Source: Nitrosomonas sp.
Lineage (GTDB): Bacteria; Pseudomonadota; Gammaproteobacteria; Burkholderiales; Nitrosomonadaceae
DNA: 64,000 nucleotides
Reading direction: 5' to 3'
Assembly: GCA_024281995.1 (NCBI GenBank)
Contig: JAMWZW010000011.1
Span: 1-64,000, forward strand
Part shown: in pieces, positions 48,160 through 55,598 of the stretch
Layout: the number at the start of each line of letters is the position of its first letter
How positions within the stretch are numbered: the first letter of the stretch is position 1
The notes under the pieces: model-generated
Seen by the model: only the letters and a program-made list of their open reading frames with translations
Databases searched by the model: none
What the model was told of the DNA's origin: nothing
Made by a program: the position numbers and the translations under genes

Positions 48160-49452
48160 TTAAAAATTCACTTGAGTGCGGAAAGAAAATACCGACAAAT
48201 TATCTTTTTGTATTGCTGTACCCGGGCCTAGGCTGCCAAACATCGCTTCGGTCAAATAATAATTGAACATGAAGCGGATATTCTGATATGGATACCAATT
48301 CGCACCCAGTGTAATGACCTCAACTTGGCATTGCGACGTACCTGTTTTGCAGGGATCAGCCATAATATTTTGAGTGAGGTTTTCTGCAACATCATATCGT
48401 CCAGCCAGCTCCAGTGCGCCCCATTTGCCGTTTGGCTTAGGCTTTGCAAATGCACCACGGTCTTTTTTATAGACGACACGTTCTCCCGTTACGAACCAGC
48501 TTGCTTGTACATAATAGGCTTGGATAGTGGAACCCCTTAAGTTGCCGTGGAATCGATGGGTATTATCCAAACGCGAGACTGCGTATTCTCCTTGCAGTGT
48601 CAGTGGGCCAATCGAGTAAGCAGCTTCGGCAGAGAAAGTGGATTGGCTATTGCTGTTTGGCGCGCCAATCGCTGCGCCAGCGATTCCTAAAGATTGACTG
48701 ATGCCCTGACGTCCGCCATAGACATCGACTATCCTTGCAGACAGTGAACCGTTATTGGCAGTATCTCTACTGAGAGAAAATCCAAGATGAAGAGTGCTGC
48801 GATCGGTATCGATAGGCAACCATACCATTCGCCCGCCATACGTAATTCCCTCAATGGGCAAGCCAAAATGAGAAAGACTCATGACATGAACGCCCACCCC
48901 TAAATTGTCTTTGATCATGGAACGATAGCCAATGCCGGTTAAAAATTGCCGTCCGCTGTATATGCCGGTGGATGAGGTCGATGGACGTTCCATCAAAGTA
49001 ATTTCATTGGAGCTGGTTATTTCTTCAAGGCCGCGATAGGGTTTGAATTGACCAATTGTCAACTGACCCGGCCCGAGTTTGGTGGCCAGCCAGGCTTCCC
49101 GAAGGCTATGCGGGAAAGGGCTGGTGGCATTTACTGCAAAATCATTCTCAAATTTAAAATTGATATGATGAAATTTTCCCGTCAAGGTGGCGTAAGTTCT
49201 ACGCCAGTTAAATCCATCACGATCATGACCGGTTAAAAGCTGGCTGCCGAATGCCGGATAATCCGCATTGGCTTGATCCGGATATAGGGAATGCACATCG
49301 AAATGTCCACGGCCATTGAGTCCGATCTCAAAATTGCCATCATTACTTTTAATTCTTGGTCCGCTTTTATAAGTTACATTAAATGCATAACATGAAGTAC
49401 TGATCATGTTTGTCAGTATCATGATGCTGCAAAATTTTGTAGTACTGTTCAT
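48160..49452 (-). CDS. Phosphate-selective-porin-like outer membrane protein (OprO/OprP type)
   Basis: About 430 residues from the ATG at 49452 (signal peptide MNSTTKFCSIMILTNMIS to CYA). A longer frame from 49503 adds 17 basic residues ahead of the signal and is less likely. The barrel shows the OprP/OprO pattern: FEIGLNGRGHFDVHSLYPD at the N terminus, GFNWRRTYATLTGKFHHINFKFENDF, KLGPGQLTIGQFKPYRGLE, and a last strand ending QVNF. The substrate cannot be set from sequence; phosphate or polyphosphate is possible. The gene is convergent with the copper oxidase operon. Confidence 0.85.
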   Translation of the reverse strand: MNSTTKFCSIMILTNMISTSCYAFNVTYKSGPRIKSNDGNFEIGLNGRGHFDVHSLYPDQANADYPAFGSQLLTGHDRDGFNWRRTYATLTGKFHHINFKFENDFAVNATSPFPHSLREAWLATKLGPGQLTIGQFKPYRGLEEITSSNEITLMERPSTSSTGIYSGRQFLTGIGYRSMIKDNLGVGVHVMSLSHFGLPIEGITYGGRMVWLPIDTDRSTLHLGFSLSRDTANNGSLSARIVDVYGGRQGISQSLGIAGAAIGAPNSNSQSTFSAEAAYSIGPLTLQGEYAVSRLDNTHRFHGNLRGSTIQAYYVQASWFVTGERVVYKKDRGAFAKPKPNGKWGALELAGRYDVAENLTQNIMADPCKTGTSQCQVEVITLGANWYPYQNIRFMFNYYLTEAMFGSLGPGTAIQKDNLSVFSFRTQVNF

Positions 49453-49539
49453 GCTTAGTCTACGCGCTAATACGCGACACCGCCTGGCGAAAAAACGTAG
49501 CAAATTATATATTAGTCAGAGACTAAAGGAGGCCGCTTG

Positions 49540-50061
49540 TTATCGCAGTGGATTAACGGCGGTGCAACGCTCGCCGATCCACCGGCCGGTAGTTTCGGCC
49601 GATGCAAAAACAGGATTGCCACCTACGGTACTGTCAAATTCCGTGTTTCCTGAAAAGCTTTCCGGACTGGTGAATGTGCCTTGTGCAGTACCATTGCCTT
49701 GGAAATGCTGATGATTGCAGACGAGATCCAGTTTGTAACTATTGCCGGTACGGGTTGCATTTTGAATGGTGCAACCGGAGTGATTTTCATAAAAATAAGC
49801 AGGAATTTCCTGCCTTGCCATTTCCGTGGTAATGCAAATCTTTGAGATTGCAGTGTTGCCTTCAATATTGGGTAATTTCAAACCATAGCGATTGGCGAGA
49901 TCATTCAATTGTTGCATGTGCTCGGAAGGAATATGCGGGATTAATGCTAGCAAATCCGATGTGGTCGTAATTTCCCATAATCCGGGCCGCACGTGCTCAT
50001 GCGCGAAGCTGGGAACCGCCACTATCATTCCGGCTAAGGCTGCAATGAGAATCTTATGCAT
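49540..50061 (-). CDS. DUF3617 periplasmic protein
   Basis: 173 residues from the ATG at 50061 (MHKILIAALAGMIVAVPSFA is a clean signal peptide); an ATG five codons upstream is also possible. The remainder matches DUF3617: VRPGLWEITTTSD near the mature N terminus, KICITTEMARQE, and the conserved CTIQNATRTGNSYKLDLVC with two Cys that probably pair. Function of the family is unknown. It follows trmB on the minus strand. Confidence 0.82.
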   Translation of the reverse strand: MHKILIAALAGMIVAVPSFAHEHVRPGLWEITTTSDLLALIPHIPSEHMQQLNDLANRYGLKLPNIEGNTAISKICITTEMARQEIPAYFYENHSGCTIQNATRTGNSYKLDLVCNHQHFQGNGTAQGTFTSPESFSGNTEFDSTVGGNPVFASAETTGRWIGERCTAVNPLR

Positions 50062-50119
50062 ACGGTTTCCTGTCATTAAACAACAAATTGTGCATCAGAG
50101 TGGCAGAGTTTGTACAGGT

Positions 50120-50785
50120 CTAGTTTTTTATAAAAATTAAATCCCAAACATTATGTCCGAGTTTGAGTCCTCTTTGTTCAAATTTAGTCAATGGCCGGTA
50201 TTGCGGTCGCGGTGCATAATCAGCGGCGGTATTGGCTAATTGCGGCTCATGATTTAAAACTTGCAGAATTTGTGCGGCATAATCTTCCCAGTCAGTAGCG
50301 ACGTGAATATATCCGCCCGATTTTAGATGATCACATAAGCGCGCAGTTAGCGCGGGCTGGATCAGGCGGCGTTTGTGATGTTTGGCCTTCGGCCAGGGAT
50401 CGGGGAAAAAGATGTGAATGGCATTCAGGCATTGCGCAGGCAGCATATGTTGTAATACTTCAGCAGCGTCATGTTGAATGATACGCAAATTGCTCAAGTC
50501 GAGATTTTCGATGCGATTGAGCAAACTGCCGACTCCCGGCGTATGCACTTCAATGCCCAGATAGTCATTTTGCGGGTTGTTTTGCGCGATCATGGCGGTA
50601 CTTTCCCCCATGCCGAAACCGATTTCCAGGATTTTTGGCGCGGCACGGCCAAATATCTGGTTCAGATCCAGCAGGTTCTCATTAAATGGAATACCATATC
50701 GGGGCAGTAAAGTTTCCCAGGCCCGGCGTTGCGCATTGGATAGGCGTCCTTGACGAAGAACGAAGCTGCGTATGGGCTGCTGCAT
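50120..50785 (-). CDS. trmB: tRNA (guanine-N7-)-methyltransferase
   Basis: 221 residues. SAM-dependent enzyme that makes m7G46 in tRNA. The SAM loop [14 protein letters not shown] and the family signatures [19 protein letters not shown] and [12 protein letters not shown] are intact. The N terminus [15 protein letters not shown] is also typical. It lies 10 bp after thiG in the same direction, the usual order in betaproteobacteria. Confidence 0.97.
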   Translation of the reverse strand: MQQPIRSFVLRQGRLSNAQRRAWETLLPRYGIPFNENLLDLNQIFGRAAPKILEIGFGMGESTAMIAQNNPQNDYLGIEVHTPGVGSLLNRIENLDLSNLRIIQHDAAEVLQHMLPAQCLNAIHIFFPDPWPKAKHHKRRLIQPALTARLCDHLKSGGYIHVATDWEDYAAQILQVLNHEPQLANTAADYAPRPQYRPLTKFEQRGLKLGHNVWDLIFIKN

Positions 50786-50795
50786 TGAAGTTGGT

Positions 50796-51593
50796 TTATT
50801 TGACGGTATTTGGGCGACCGATTACGCCATCTGTTGGAGAGCTTGGGCTGGCACTGTAGAGTTTTTTCGCCATGCGCCCGGCTAAATAAGCTTCACGCCC
50901 GGCCTCAACGGCTTTGCGCATGGCCGATGCCATCAACACCGGATTATTTGCCGCGGCAATGGCAGTATTCATCAACACGCCATCGCACCCCAATTCCATT
51001 GCGATGGCCGCATCCGATGCAGTGCCGACGCCAGCATCGACTAATACCGGTATCTTGGCGTTGTCGATGATGATTTGCAGATTCCACGGATTCAAAATGC
51101 CCATGCCGGAACCGATCAATGAAGCGAGCGGCATCACGGCGACACAACCCATGTCTTCCAGTTGTTTGGCGATGATCGGATCGTCGGAAGTGTACACCAT
51201 CACTTGAAAATCTTCCTTGATCAGGATTTCCGCAGCCTTCAGGGTTTCTACCATATTCGGGTAAAGCGTTTTCGGATCACCGAGCACTTCCAATTTAACC
51301 AGGCTGTGGCCATCCAGTAATTCACGCGCCAGCCGTAAGGTACGCACCGCATCGTCAACGGTATAACAACCCGCGGTATTGGGTAATAATGTGTATTGCG
51401 AAGGCGGCAAAACATCGAGCAAATTCGGCTCACCGGCATTTTGCCCGATATTCGTGCGCCGGATCGCCACCGTAATGATTTCGGCGCCGCTCGTTTCAAC
51501 GGCTGCGCGCGTTTCGTCAAAATCCTTGTATTTACCGGTGCCAACCAGTAAGCGGGATGCGTAGGTTTTACCGGCAATAACTAAGTTATCCAT
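50796..51593 (-). CDS. thiG: Thiazole synthase
   Basis: 265 residues. Combines deoxyxylulose phosphate, dehydroglycine and the ThiS thiocarboxylate to make the thiamin thiazole. Motifs: [12 protein letters not shown] at the N terminus, the Schiff-base Lys region [10 protein letters not shown], and [20 protein letters not shown]. It lies 42 bp after thiS. No TPP riboswitch signature is visible upstream of thiS. Confidence 0.97.
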   Translation of the reverse strand: MDNLVIAGKTYASRLLVGTGKYKDFDETRAAVETSGAEIITVAIRRTNIGQNAGEPNLLDVLPPSQYTLLPNTAGCYTVDDAVRTLRLARELLDGHSLVKLEVLGDPKTLYPNMVETLKAAEILIKEDFQVMVYTSDDPIIAKQLEDMGCVAVMPLASLIGSGMGILNPWNLQIIIDNAKIPVLVDAGVGTASDAAIAMELGCDGVLMNTAIAAANNPVLMASAMRKAVEAGREAYLAGRMAKKLYSASPSSPTDGVIGRPNTVK

Positions 51594-51635
51594 AAAAATT
51601 ATTGTGTATCAGTGGGTGATTCGAAATAGTGAAAT

Positions 51636-51839
51636 TTAACCGCCACCGACGGCCACCACAACTTCCAATTGATCGCCATGAGCCAAAATTTGCTGCGAGA
51701 ATTGGCTGCGTGGAACGATCTCGCCATTGCGCTCGATGGCGATGCGTTTGCCGTGTAGTGCAAGATGATCGATAAGCTGGGAAACGCTTATCGGCGATTC
51801 AAATTGCTGCGCTTGCCCGTTAATGGTGAGTTGTATCAT
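51636..51839 (-). CDS. thiS: Sulfur carrier protein ThiS
   Basis: 67 residues with a ubiquitin-like fold and a C-terminal VVAVGGG tail, whose Gly-Gly end is adenylated and thiocarboxylated to supply sulfur for thiazole formation. The N-terminal MIQLTINGQAQ and the IAIERNGEIVPRSQFSQ segment are typical. First gene of a thiS-thiG-trmB unit on the minus strand. Confidence 0.95.
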   Translation of the reverse strand: MIQLTINGQAQQFESPISVSQLIDHLALHGKRIAIERNGEIVPRSQFSQQILAHGDQLEVVVAVGGG

Positions 51840-51966
51840 ACGTGATAAAGCCAGGATTGATATGTCAGGTTAGCCAGATGAACAATCAAAAATCAACGTG
51901 AATTTTATCATGCGGGGAATGGGGAATTGGAATAATTTATTGGAACTGACAAGTTATTATGCTCAT

Positions 51967-51996
51967 AGCAGCAACTACAAAATGTAATTTGCTGCT
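51967..51996. other. Long hairpin
   Basis: AGCAGCAA and TTGCTGCT form an 8-bp outer stem; TACA and TGTA extend it around an AAA loop. No U-run follows. Confidence 0.5.
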
Positions 51997-51998
51997 AG

Positions 51999-52025
51999 AA
52001 TCAATCCAATTGGGATTGATTTTTT
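51999..52025 (+). terminator. Terminator-like hairpin before the cassette
   Basis: AATCAATCC and GGATTGATT form a 9-bp stem with a short loop, followed by TTTT. It ends any rightward transcript before the cassette, although no gene is visible upstream on that strand. It may be structural. Confidence 0.5.
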
Positions 52026-52147
52026 CGGAGATTATAATGCTTTCAATCGAACTTTATGGCTTAACAATAGGATAATTGATGTTGATAAAGAATGTACGGC
52101 ATTCCGTAAGTTGATAGGACATGACATGTTATGTCGTATATATTACG

Positions 52148-52154
52148 TTAGGTC
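52148..52154 (+). other. GTTRRRY core site at the left edge of the cassette
   Basis: GTTAGGT matches the integron recombination core GTTRRRY, 36 bp upstream of the cassette gene start. It is the expected left boundary of a gene cassette. A 7-mer of this degeneracy can occur by chance, so support depends on the attC site downstream. Confidence 0.45.
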
Positions 52155-52189
52155 GATCAATCCATAACCACAGTCGATAGGAGAACAAA

Positions 52190-52573
52190 ATGCAACTCAT
52201 TATGCAAGGTGCAAGCGGAGTCCCGCAACCGCTTCCTGAAGGAGATAATTTCATCCATACTGGGCCAATGGGTGACTGTGTATCAATCATCGTGTTATAT
52301 AGCTATGACGCAAAACGTTACGGCAGTGCGCGCGGCTGGCATGGACTTGGCGGTGCGCAGGTTGTCAATATGGCGGCAATGATGGTCGGAGTCCCTAATA
52401 TGGCCATTACCCAAGTTATAATCATTCCTGGATCATTACAACAATCGGACTACGCAAGGAGCCAAAATATGGCCCATGTAAATGCTGGGCTTGGCGCTCA
52501 CGGTAATGTCAACGTCCGATACGTCGCTGGTCGCAGCCAAGCGACCGTGGATCGGCAAGGCCTAGTCACGTGA
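52190..52573 (+). CDS. Integron-cassette protein, unrecognised
   Basis: 127 residues with a GATAGGAGAACAAA ribosome binding site 5 bp from the ATG, so translation is credible. I do not recognise the family. It lacks a signal peptide and membrane segments. Gly/Ala/Met/Val-rich central segments (HGLGGAQVVNMAAMMVG, MAITQVIIIPGSL) suggest a compact alpha/beta fold. The gene ends 59 bp before an attC site and starts after a GTTRRRY site, which is the structure of a gene cassette. Its function cannot be inferred from the cassette context; flanking genes (thiS, LysR) are unrelated. Confidence 0.72.
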   Translation: MQLIMQGASGVPQPLPEGDNFIHTGPMGDCVSIIVLYSYDAKRYGSARGWHGLGGAQVVNMAAMMVGVPNMAITQVIIIPGSLQQSDYARSQNMAHVNAGLGAHGNVNVRYVAGRSQATVDRQGLVT

Positions 52574-52632
52574 ATCACAATTTGCAAGTTGCATTATTTA
52601 AATAGCTATTGATTGTAGACACGATATCGTGT

Positions 52633-52702
52633 GCCTAACTATTCGTTCAACCGGACGCTCACCCCATGCGAGGGTTCGCGCCGGTTAACCCAGGCGTTAA
52701 AC
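52633..52702 (+). repeat. Integron attC site (59-base element)
   Basis: R'' GCCTAAC (52633-52639) and R' GTTAAAC (52696-52702) bound a 70-bp site. The L arms TTCAACCGG and CCGGTTAA pair with the single extra C in L'' as in known attC sites. The central part folds further (CGC..ACCC..GGGT..GCG). The first part, TAACTATTCGTTCAA, is very close to class 1 integron aadA-type attC sequences from memory. The orientation (attC after the gene) is standard for a cassette. Confidence 0.85.
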
Positions 52703-52819
52703 GACATATGGCAGAATTTGCCTATGCCAATTGCGGAAAAGAGCATTCAAGGAAGCTCAAAGATTGGATTGACGAAGAAAGATCAGCAATATCCGCGGCG
52801 CGATTTACCCGACACTTCC
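52703..52819. other. Post-attC spacer
   Basis: A frame beginning ATG 52709 (MAEFAYANCGKEHSRKL...) runs to 52905 over the 3' end of the LysR gene. It has no ribosome binding site and could be a fragment of a second cassette or chance; not called as a gene. Confidence 0.3.
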
Positions 52820-53749
52820 TCATGCATTTTTTGCATTTTGTAAGCATTCATCCCAATAAGGCAGTCCTTCAAACCGTTTCACCAAAAAATCGACAAATGC
52901 TCTGACGCGTTGCGAGAGGTGGCGGGTCTGGGGGTAAATGGCATAGGCTGCCAGTTGTGCGGTGTGAAACTCAGTCAACAGTGGCACCAATGCACTACTT
53001 GCAATTTCCTGGTAAACAATGAACGTTGGCAGCATCACAATACCTAACCCTGCCACGGCGGCATCGCGGAGGAATTCGCCATTGCCGGCTTTTAAGTAAG
53101 GAACAATTTTCGTTCTGACCAATTGCTGTTTGGTATCGTACAAATCCCAGTTGTCAAAATTGCTGATCAAGTTATAAACCAGGCACCAGTGATGAATCAG
53201 TTCGTGCGGCACTTGCGGTTTTCCCATGCGTTCGAGGTAAGCCGGGCTCGCACACATCACGGTTTGGATTGGGGCCAGGCGGCGTGCGATTAAACTGGAA
53301 TCCGCTAAGCTGGCAATGCGGATGGCGAGGTCAAAACCTTCTACCAGCAAATCGACGTGACGGTCGTTAAAGTCCAGATCGAATTCGATGTCCGGGTGGG
53401 CTTGCAAAAAATCATTAATGGCCGGTCCCAGATGCATCAAACCAAAGCTCAGCGGTAAAGCCACTTTCAGATTGCCTTTCAGCGCGCCATGAAATTGTGA
53501 TGTGGCATGCTCGGCTTCGAGAATGTCGGCGAGGATACGCACGGATTGCTGATAAAAAGCACGTCCGCTATCGGTCAGATTCATTTGCCGGGTCGTGCGG
53601 TGAAATAATTCCACGCCAAGATGCGTTTCCAATTCCTTTAAACGCCGGCTAATCACTGATTTTGCAACATTCATGCGATCCGCAGCGGCGCTGATGCTGC
53701 CCGCTTCGACGACGCGTACAAATGCGTTCATATTCTCATAGCGATCCAT
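52820..53749 (-). CDS. LysR-family transcriptional regulator
   Basis: 309 residues. N-terminal winged HTH (MNAFVRVVEAGSISAAADRMNVAKSVISRRLKELE spans two short pieces of it) and the typical ETHLGVELFHRTTRQMNLTD linker. The C-terminal effector-binding domain (about 90-300) resembles the substrate-binding fold, with LKVALPLSFG and ARRLAPIQTVMCASPAYL. It is divergent from the pirin-doxX pair, the usual layout for a LysR target, so it probably regulates them; the inducer is unknown. Confidence 0.92.
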   Translation of the reverse strand: MDRYENMNAFVRVVEAGSISAAADRMNVAKSVISRRLKELETHLGVELFHRTTRQMNLTDSGRAFYQQSVRILADILEAEHATSQFHGALKGNLKVALPLSFGLMHLGPAINDFLQAHPDIEFDLDFNDRHVDLLVEGFDLAIRIASLADSSLIARRLAPIQTVMCASPAYLERMGKPQVPHELIHHWCLVYNLISNFDNWDLYDTKQQLVRTKIVPYLKAGNGEFLRDAAVAGLGIVMLPTFIVYQEIASSALVPLLTEFHTAQLAAYAIYPQTRHLSQRVRAFVDFLVKRFEGLPYWDECLQNAKNA

Positions 53750-53876
53750 CCGATTACCTTATTGTTGTTTATATCAGAACAATATTTTCTCATTGTGGTT
53801 GTTTATTCTTATTATAACAACGATGATAATGCATCCTATAAGTAGTGACTATCAATTAACGCATGAGGAGAAAAAA

Positions 53877-54737
53877 ATGGATGCATTTGTGAATACTGCA
53901 CGAATTATTCCGGCAGTGACTGTACCGGAAGGTGCCGGTGTGACGGTGTATCGCACGATTGGCGCAACGGCATTGCGCAATTACGATCCATTCTTATTAT
54001 TGGATCACATCAGCAGCGATAACCCGGATGATTATGTCGCCGGTTTTCCGTCGCATCCGCACCGGGGTTTTAGCACTTTTACCTATATGATAGACGGTTA
54101 CATGCAACACGAGGATAGCATGGGTAATCGCGGCAATATGGGTCCCGGCTCGGCGCAGTGGATGAAAGCAGGCAGCGGCATTGTGCACTCCGAAATGCCG
54201 AAACAGGAAAATGGTCTGATGCGCGGATTTCAACTGTGGATCAATTTACCCGCTGCCCATAAGATGGATCATCCCGAATATCAGGAATTTTCTGCGGATG
54301 CTTTTCCTATTGTAGAAGCTGCTGATTACTCGATGAAAGTATTGATTGGCAACATGGGCAGTGCAAATGCACCGATCGTCGATGATCTGACTGAAGTCAT
54401 TTATCTTGATGTAACCGTCAAACCCGGTAAACGCTTTCACCATACGTTACCGGCTGGAAGCCGTGGTTTTATTTACGTGTTTGAAGGTATGGGACAAAGC
54501 AATTTAGAAATGATACCGGTTCATTCATTGGTGATTTTTGATGGCGAAAATCGCGAAGTAGATTTTATTGCAGGCCCTGATGGTGCGCGTATGGTGATTG
54601 CCAGTGGTAAGCCGATCGATGAGCCCATCGTGCGCCATGGGCCGTTTGTGATGAATACCCGCGAGCAGATCGATCAGGCTATACGGGATTACCAAGCGAA
54701 TGATTTCGTGCGCAATCGCGCCTGGGTCAAGCGTTAG
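53877..54737 (+). CDS. Pirin family protein
   Basis: 286 residues from the ATG at 53877, which has GAGGAG 7 bp before it; a longer frame from 53793 is less likely. Two cupin domains. The metal-binding His/Glu set is visible: FPSHPHRGFSTFTYMIDG, GSGIVHSEMP and NGLMRGFQLWINLP. Pirins act as redox-linked cofactors or quercetinase-like dioxygenases; the substrate here is unknown. The gene is followed by doxX and is divergent from a LysR gene. Confidence 0.93.
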   Translation: MDAFVNTARIIPAVTVPEGAGVTVYRTIGATALRNYDPFLLLDHISSDNPDDYVAGFPSHPHRGFSTFTYMIDGYMQHEDSMGNRGNMGPGSAQWMKAGSGIVHSEMPKQENGLMRGFQLWINLPAAHKMDHPEYQEFSADAFPIVEAADYSMKVLIGNMGSANAPIVDDLTEVIYLDVTVKPGKRFHHTLPAGSRGFIYVFEGMGQSNLEMIPVHSLVIFDGENREVDFIAGPDGARMVIASGKPIDEPIVRHGPFVMNTREQIDQAIRDYQANDFVRNRAWVKR

Positions 54738-54784
54738 TTAATGAATGATTCATCAGCACAATACTCATTGATAAGGAGATTGCA

Positions 54785-55165
54785 ATGGAAAAGGTAACTC
54801 AACTCGTAGCACGGCTCATGATGGGGCAGATTTTTTTGATTGCCGGTTTGCAAAAAATAGGCGGTTATGAAGGAACCCAAGGTTATATGGAATCAGCAGG
54901 CGTACCTGGAATGCTGTTACCTTTGGTAATTTTGGTGGAAGCGGGCGGAGGGCTGGCGCTTGTAATCGGCTGGCAAACTAAATTGACGGCAATGGCATTG
55001 GCGCTTTTCACACTCGCGGCTGCCGTGCTTTTCCACAATAATTTTGCGGATCAAATGCAAACCATCCTATTCATGAAAAATATCGCGATAGCCGGCGGGC
55101 TTATGCTGCTAGCTGTATACGGAGCGGGTGCTTACAGCGTTGACAGCCGCCGTCTCAGAACATAA
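54785..55165 (+). CDS. DoxX family membrane protein
   Basis: 126 residues, four predicted transmembrane helices. Typical DoxX sequence: GQIFLIAGLQKIGGYEGTQGYMESAGVPGMLLPLVILVEAGGGLALVIGW (shown here only as its hallmark pieces: LIAGLQKIGG and VEAGGGLALVIGW). DoxX-like proteins associate with oxidoreductases at the membrane. An AAGGAGAT ribosome binding site precedes the ATG, 47 bp after pirin, so the two genes are probably one operon. Confidence 0.88.
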   Translation: MEKVTQLVARLMMGQIFLIAGLQKIGGYEGTQGYMESAGVPGMLLPLVILVEAGGGLALVIGWQTKLTAMALALFTLAAAVLFHNNFADQMQTILFMKNIAIAGGLMLLAVYGAGAYSVDSRRLRT

Positions 55166-55353
55166 GGGCATGAGTCATGTTTATTAATATTGATAAACTT
55201 ATTGTACCGATAAGGCGCTTCTCTTAACCACGCCGATCACTCACGGTTTTTTTGTGGATGATCTGTGAGAATTTTTTTGATTCCTGCTAATGGATTGCAG
55301 AATTTTGAAGCAGATGATTTTGCAAAGCGCTTCATAATTCTATGAGAACTACA

Positions 55354-55384
55354 AGAATGCCTGATTCAATCAGGCATTCTTTTT
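55354..55384 (+). terminator. Terminator after the pirin-doxX operon
   Basis: AGAATGCCTGAT and ATCAGGCATTCT form a perfect 12-bp stem with a TCA loop, followed by TTTTT. It also serves the convergent RTX gene at the other side. Confidence 0.9.
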
Positions 55385-55598
55385 ATTTGATGTTAACGCT
55401 ATGAAACAAAATCAGTTGCAACCACTATCGAAGCATGCGTCAGCTTGATTTCAATATCTGCTGCGAAATACTGTTTACATTGCTTTACCTATTTCGTTGA
55501 CGTATCGTAGCTAATCTAATGGTTGCAGAGAATATAACATTGCCATCAAATGTAAGCGCATAATCTCCAACAGTATCAACATTAGTAGATTGTTTGAT
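55385..55598. other. Short spacer before the RTX gene
   Basis: Part of the roughly 430-bp gap between doxX and the RTX gene; no further gene. The minus-strand frame continues 36 codons beyond the RTX stop but the protein ends NADFVVI, a typical RTX C terminus, so no truncation is claimed. Confidence 0.45.

Larger units (their letters stand above)
51840..52147. other. Divergent intergenic region with two strong hairpins
   Basis: No gene is visible in this 308-bp stretch. Two consecutive inverted repeats (51967-51996 and 51999-52025) and a near-perfect 18-bp palindrome GACATGACATGTTATGTC (52118-52135, one mismatched pair) lie between thiS and the integron-like cassette. The palindrome fits a dimeric regulator's operator size, but no regulator is identified. 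Confidence 0.45.

Noticed and set aside
51840-51960. TPP riboswitch upstream of thiS
   Set aside because: No conserved TPP box such as CTGAGA with the expected flanking helices on the minus strand.
52059-52154. Second attC site (GCTTAAC to GTTAGGT)
   Set aside because: End motifs fit loosely but the inner arms show little pairing.
52631-52843. Frame MPNYSFNRTLTPCEG... as a gene
   Set aside because: It translates the attC site itself and has no ribosome binding site; the DNA is explained as an integron recombination site.
55499-55598. In-frame continuation of the RTX protein after its stop
   Set aside because: The protein already ends NADFVVI, a normal RTX terminus; extension most likely meaningless.
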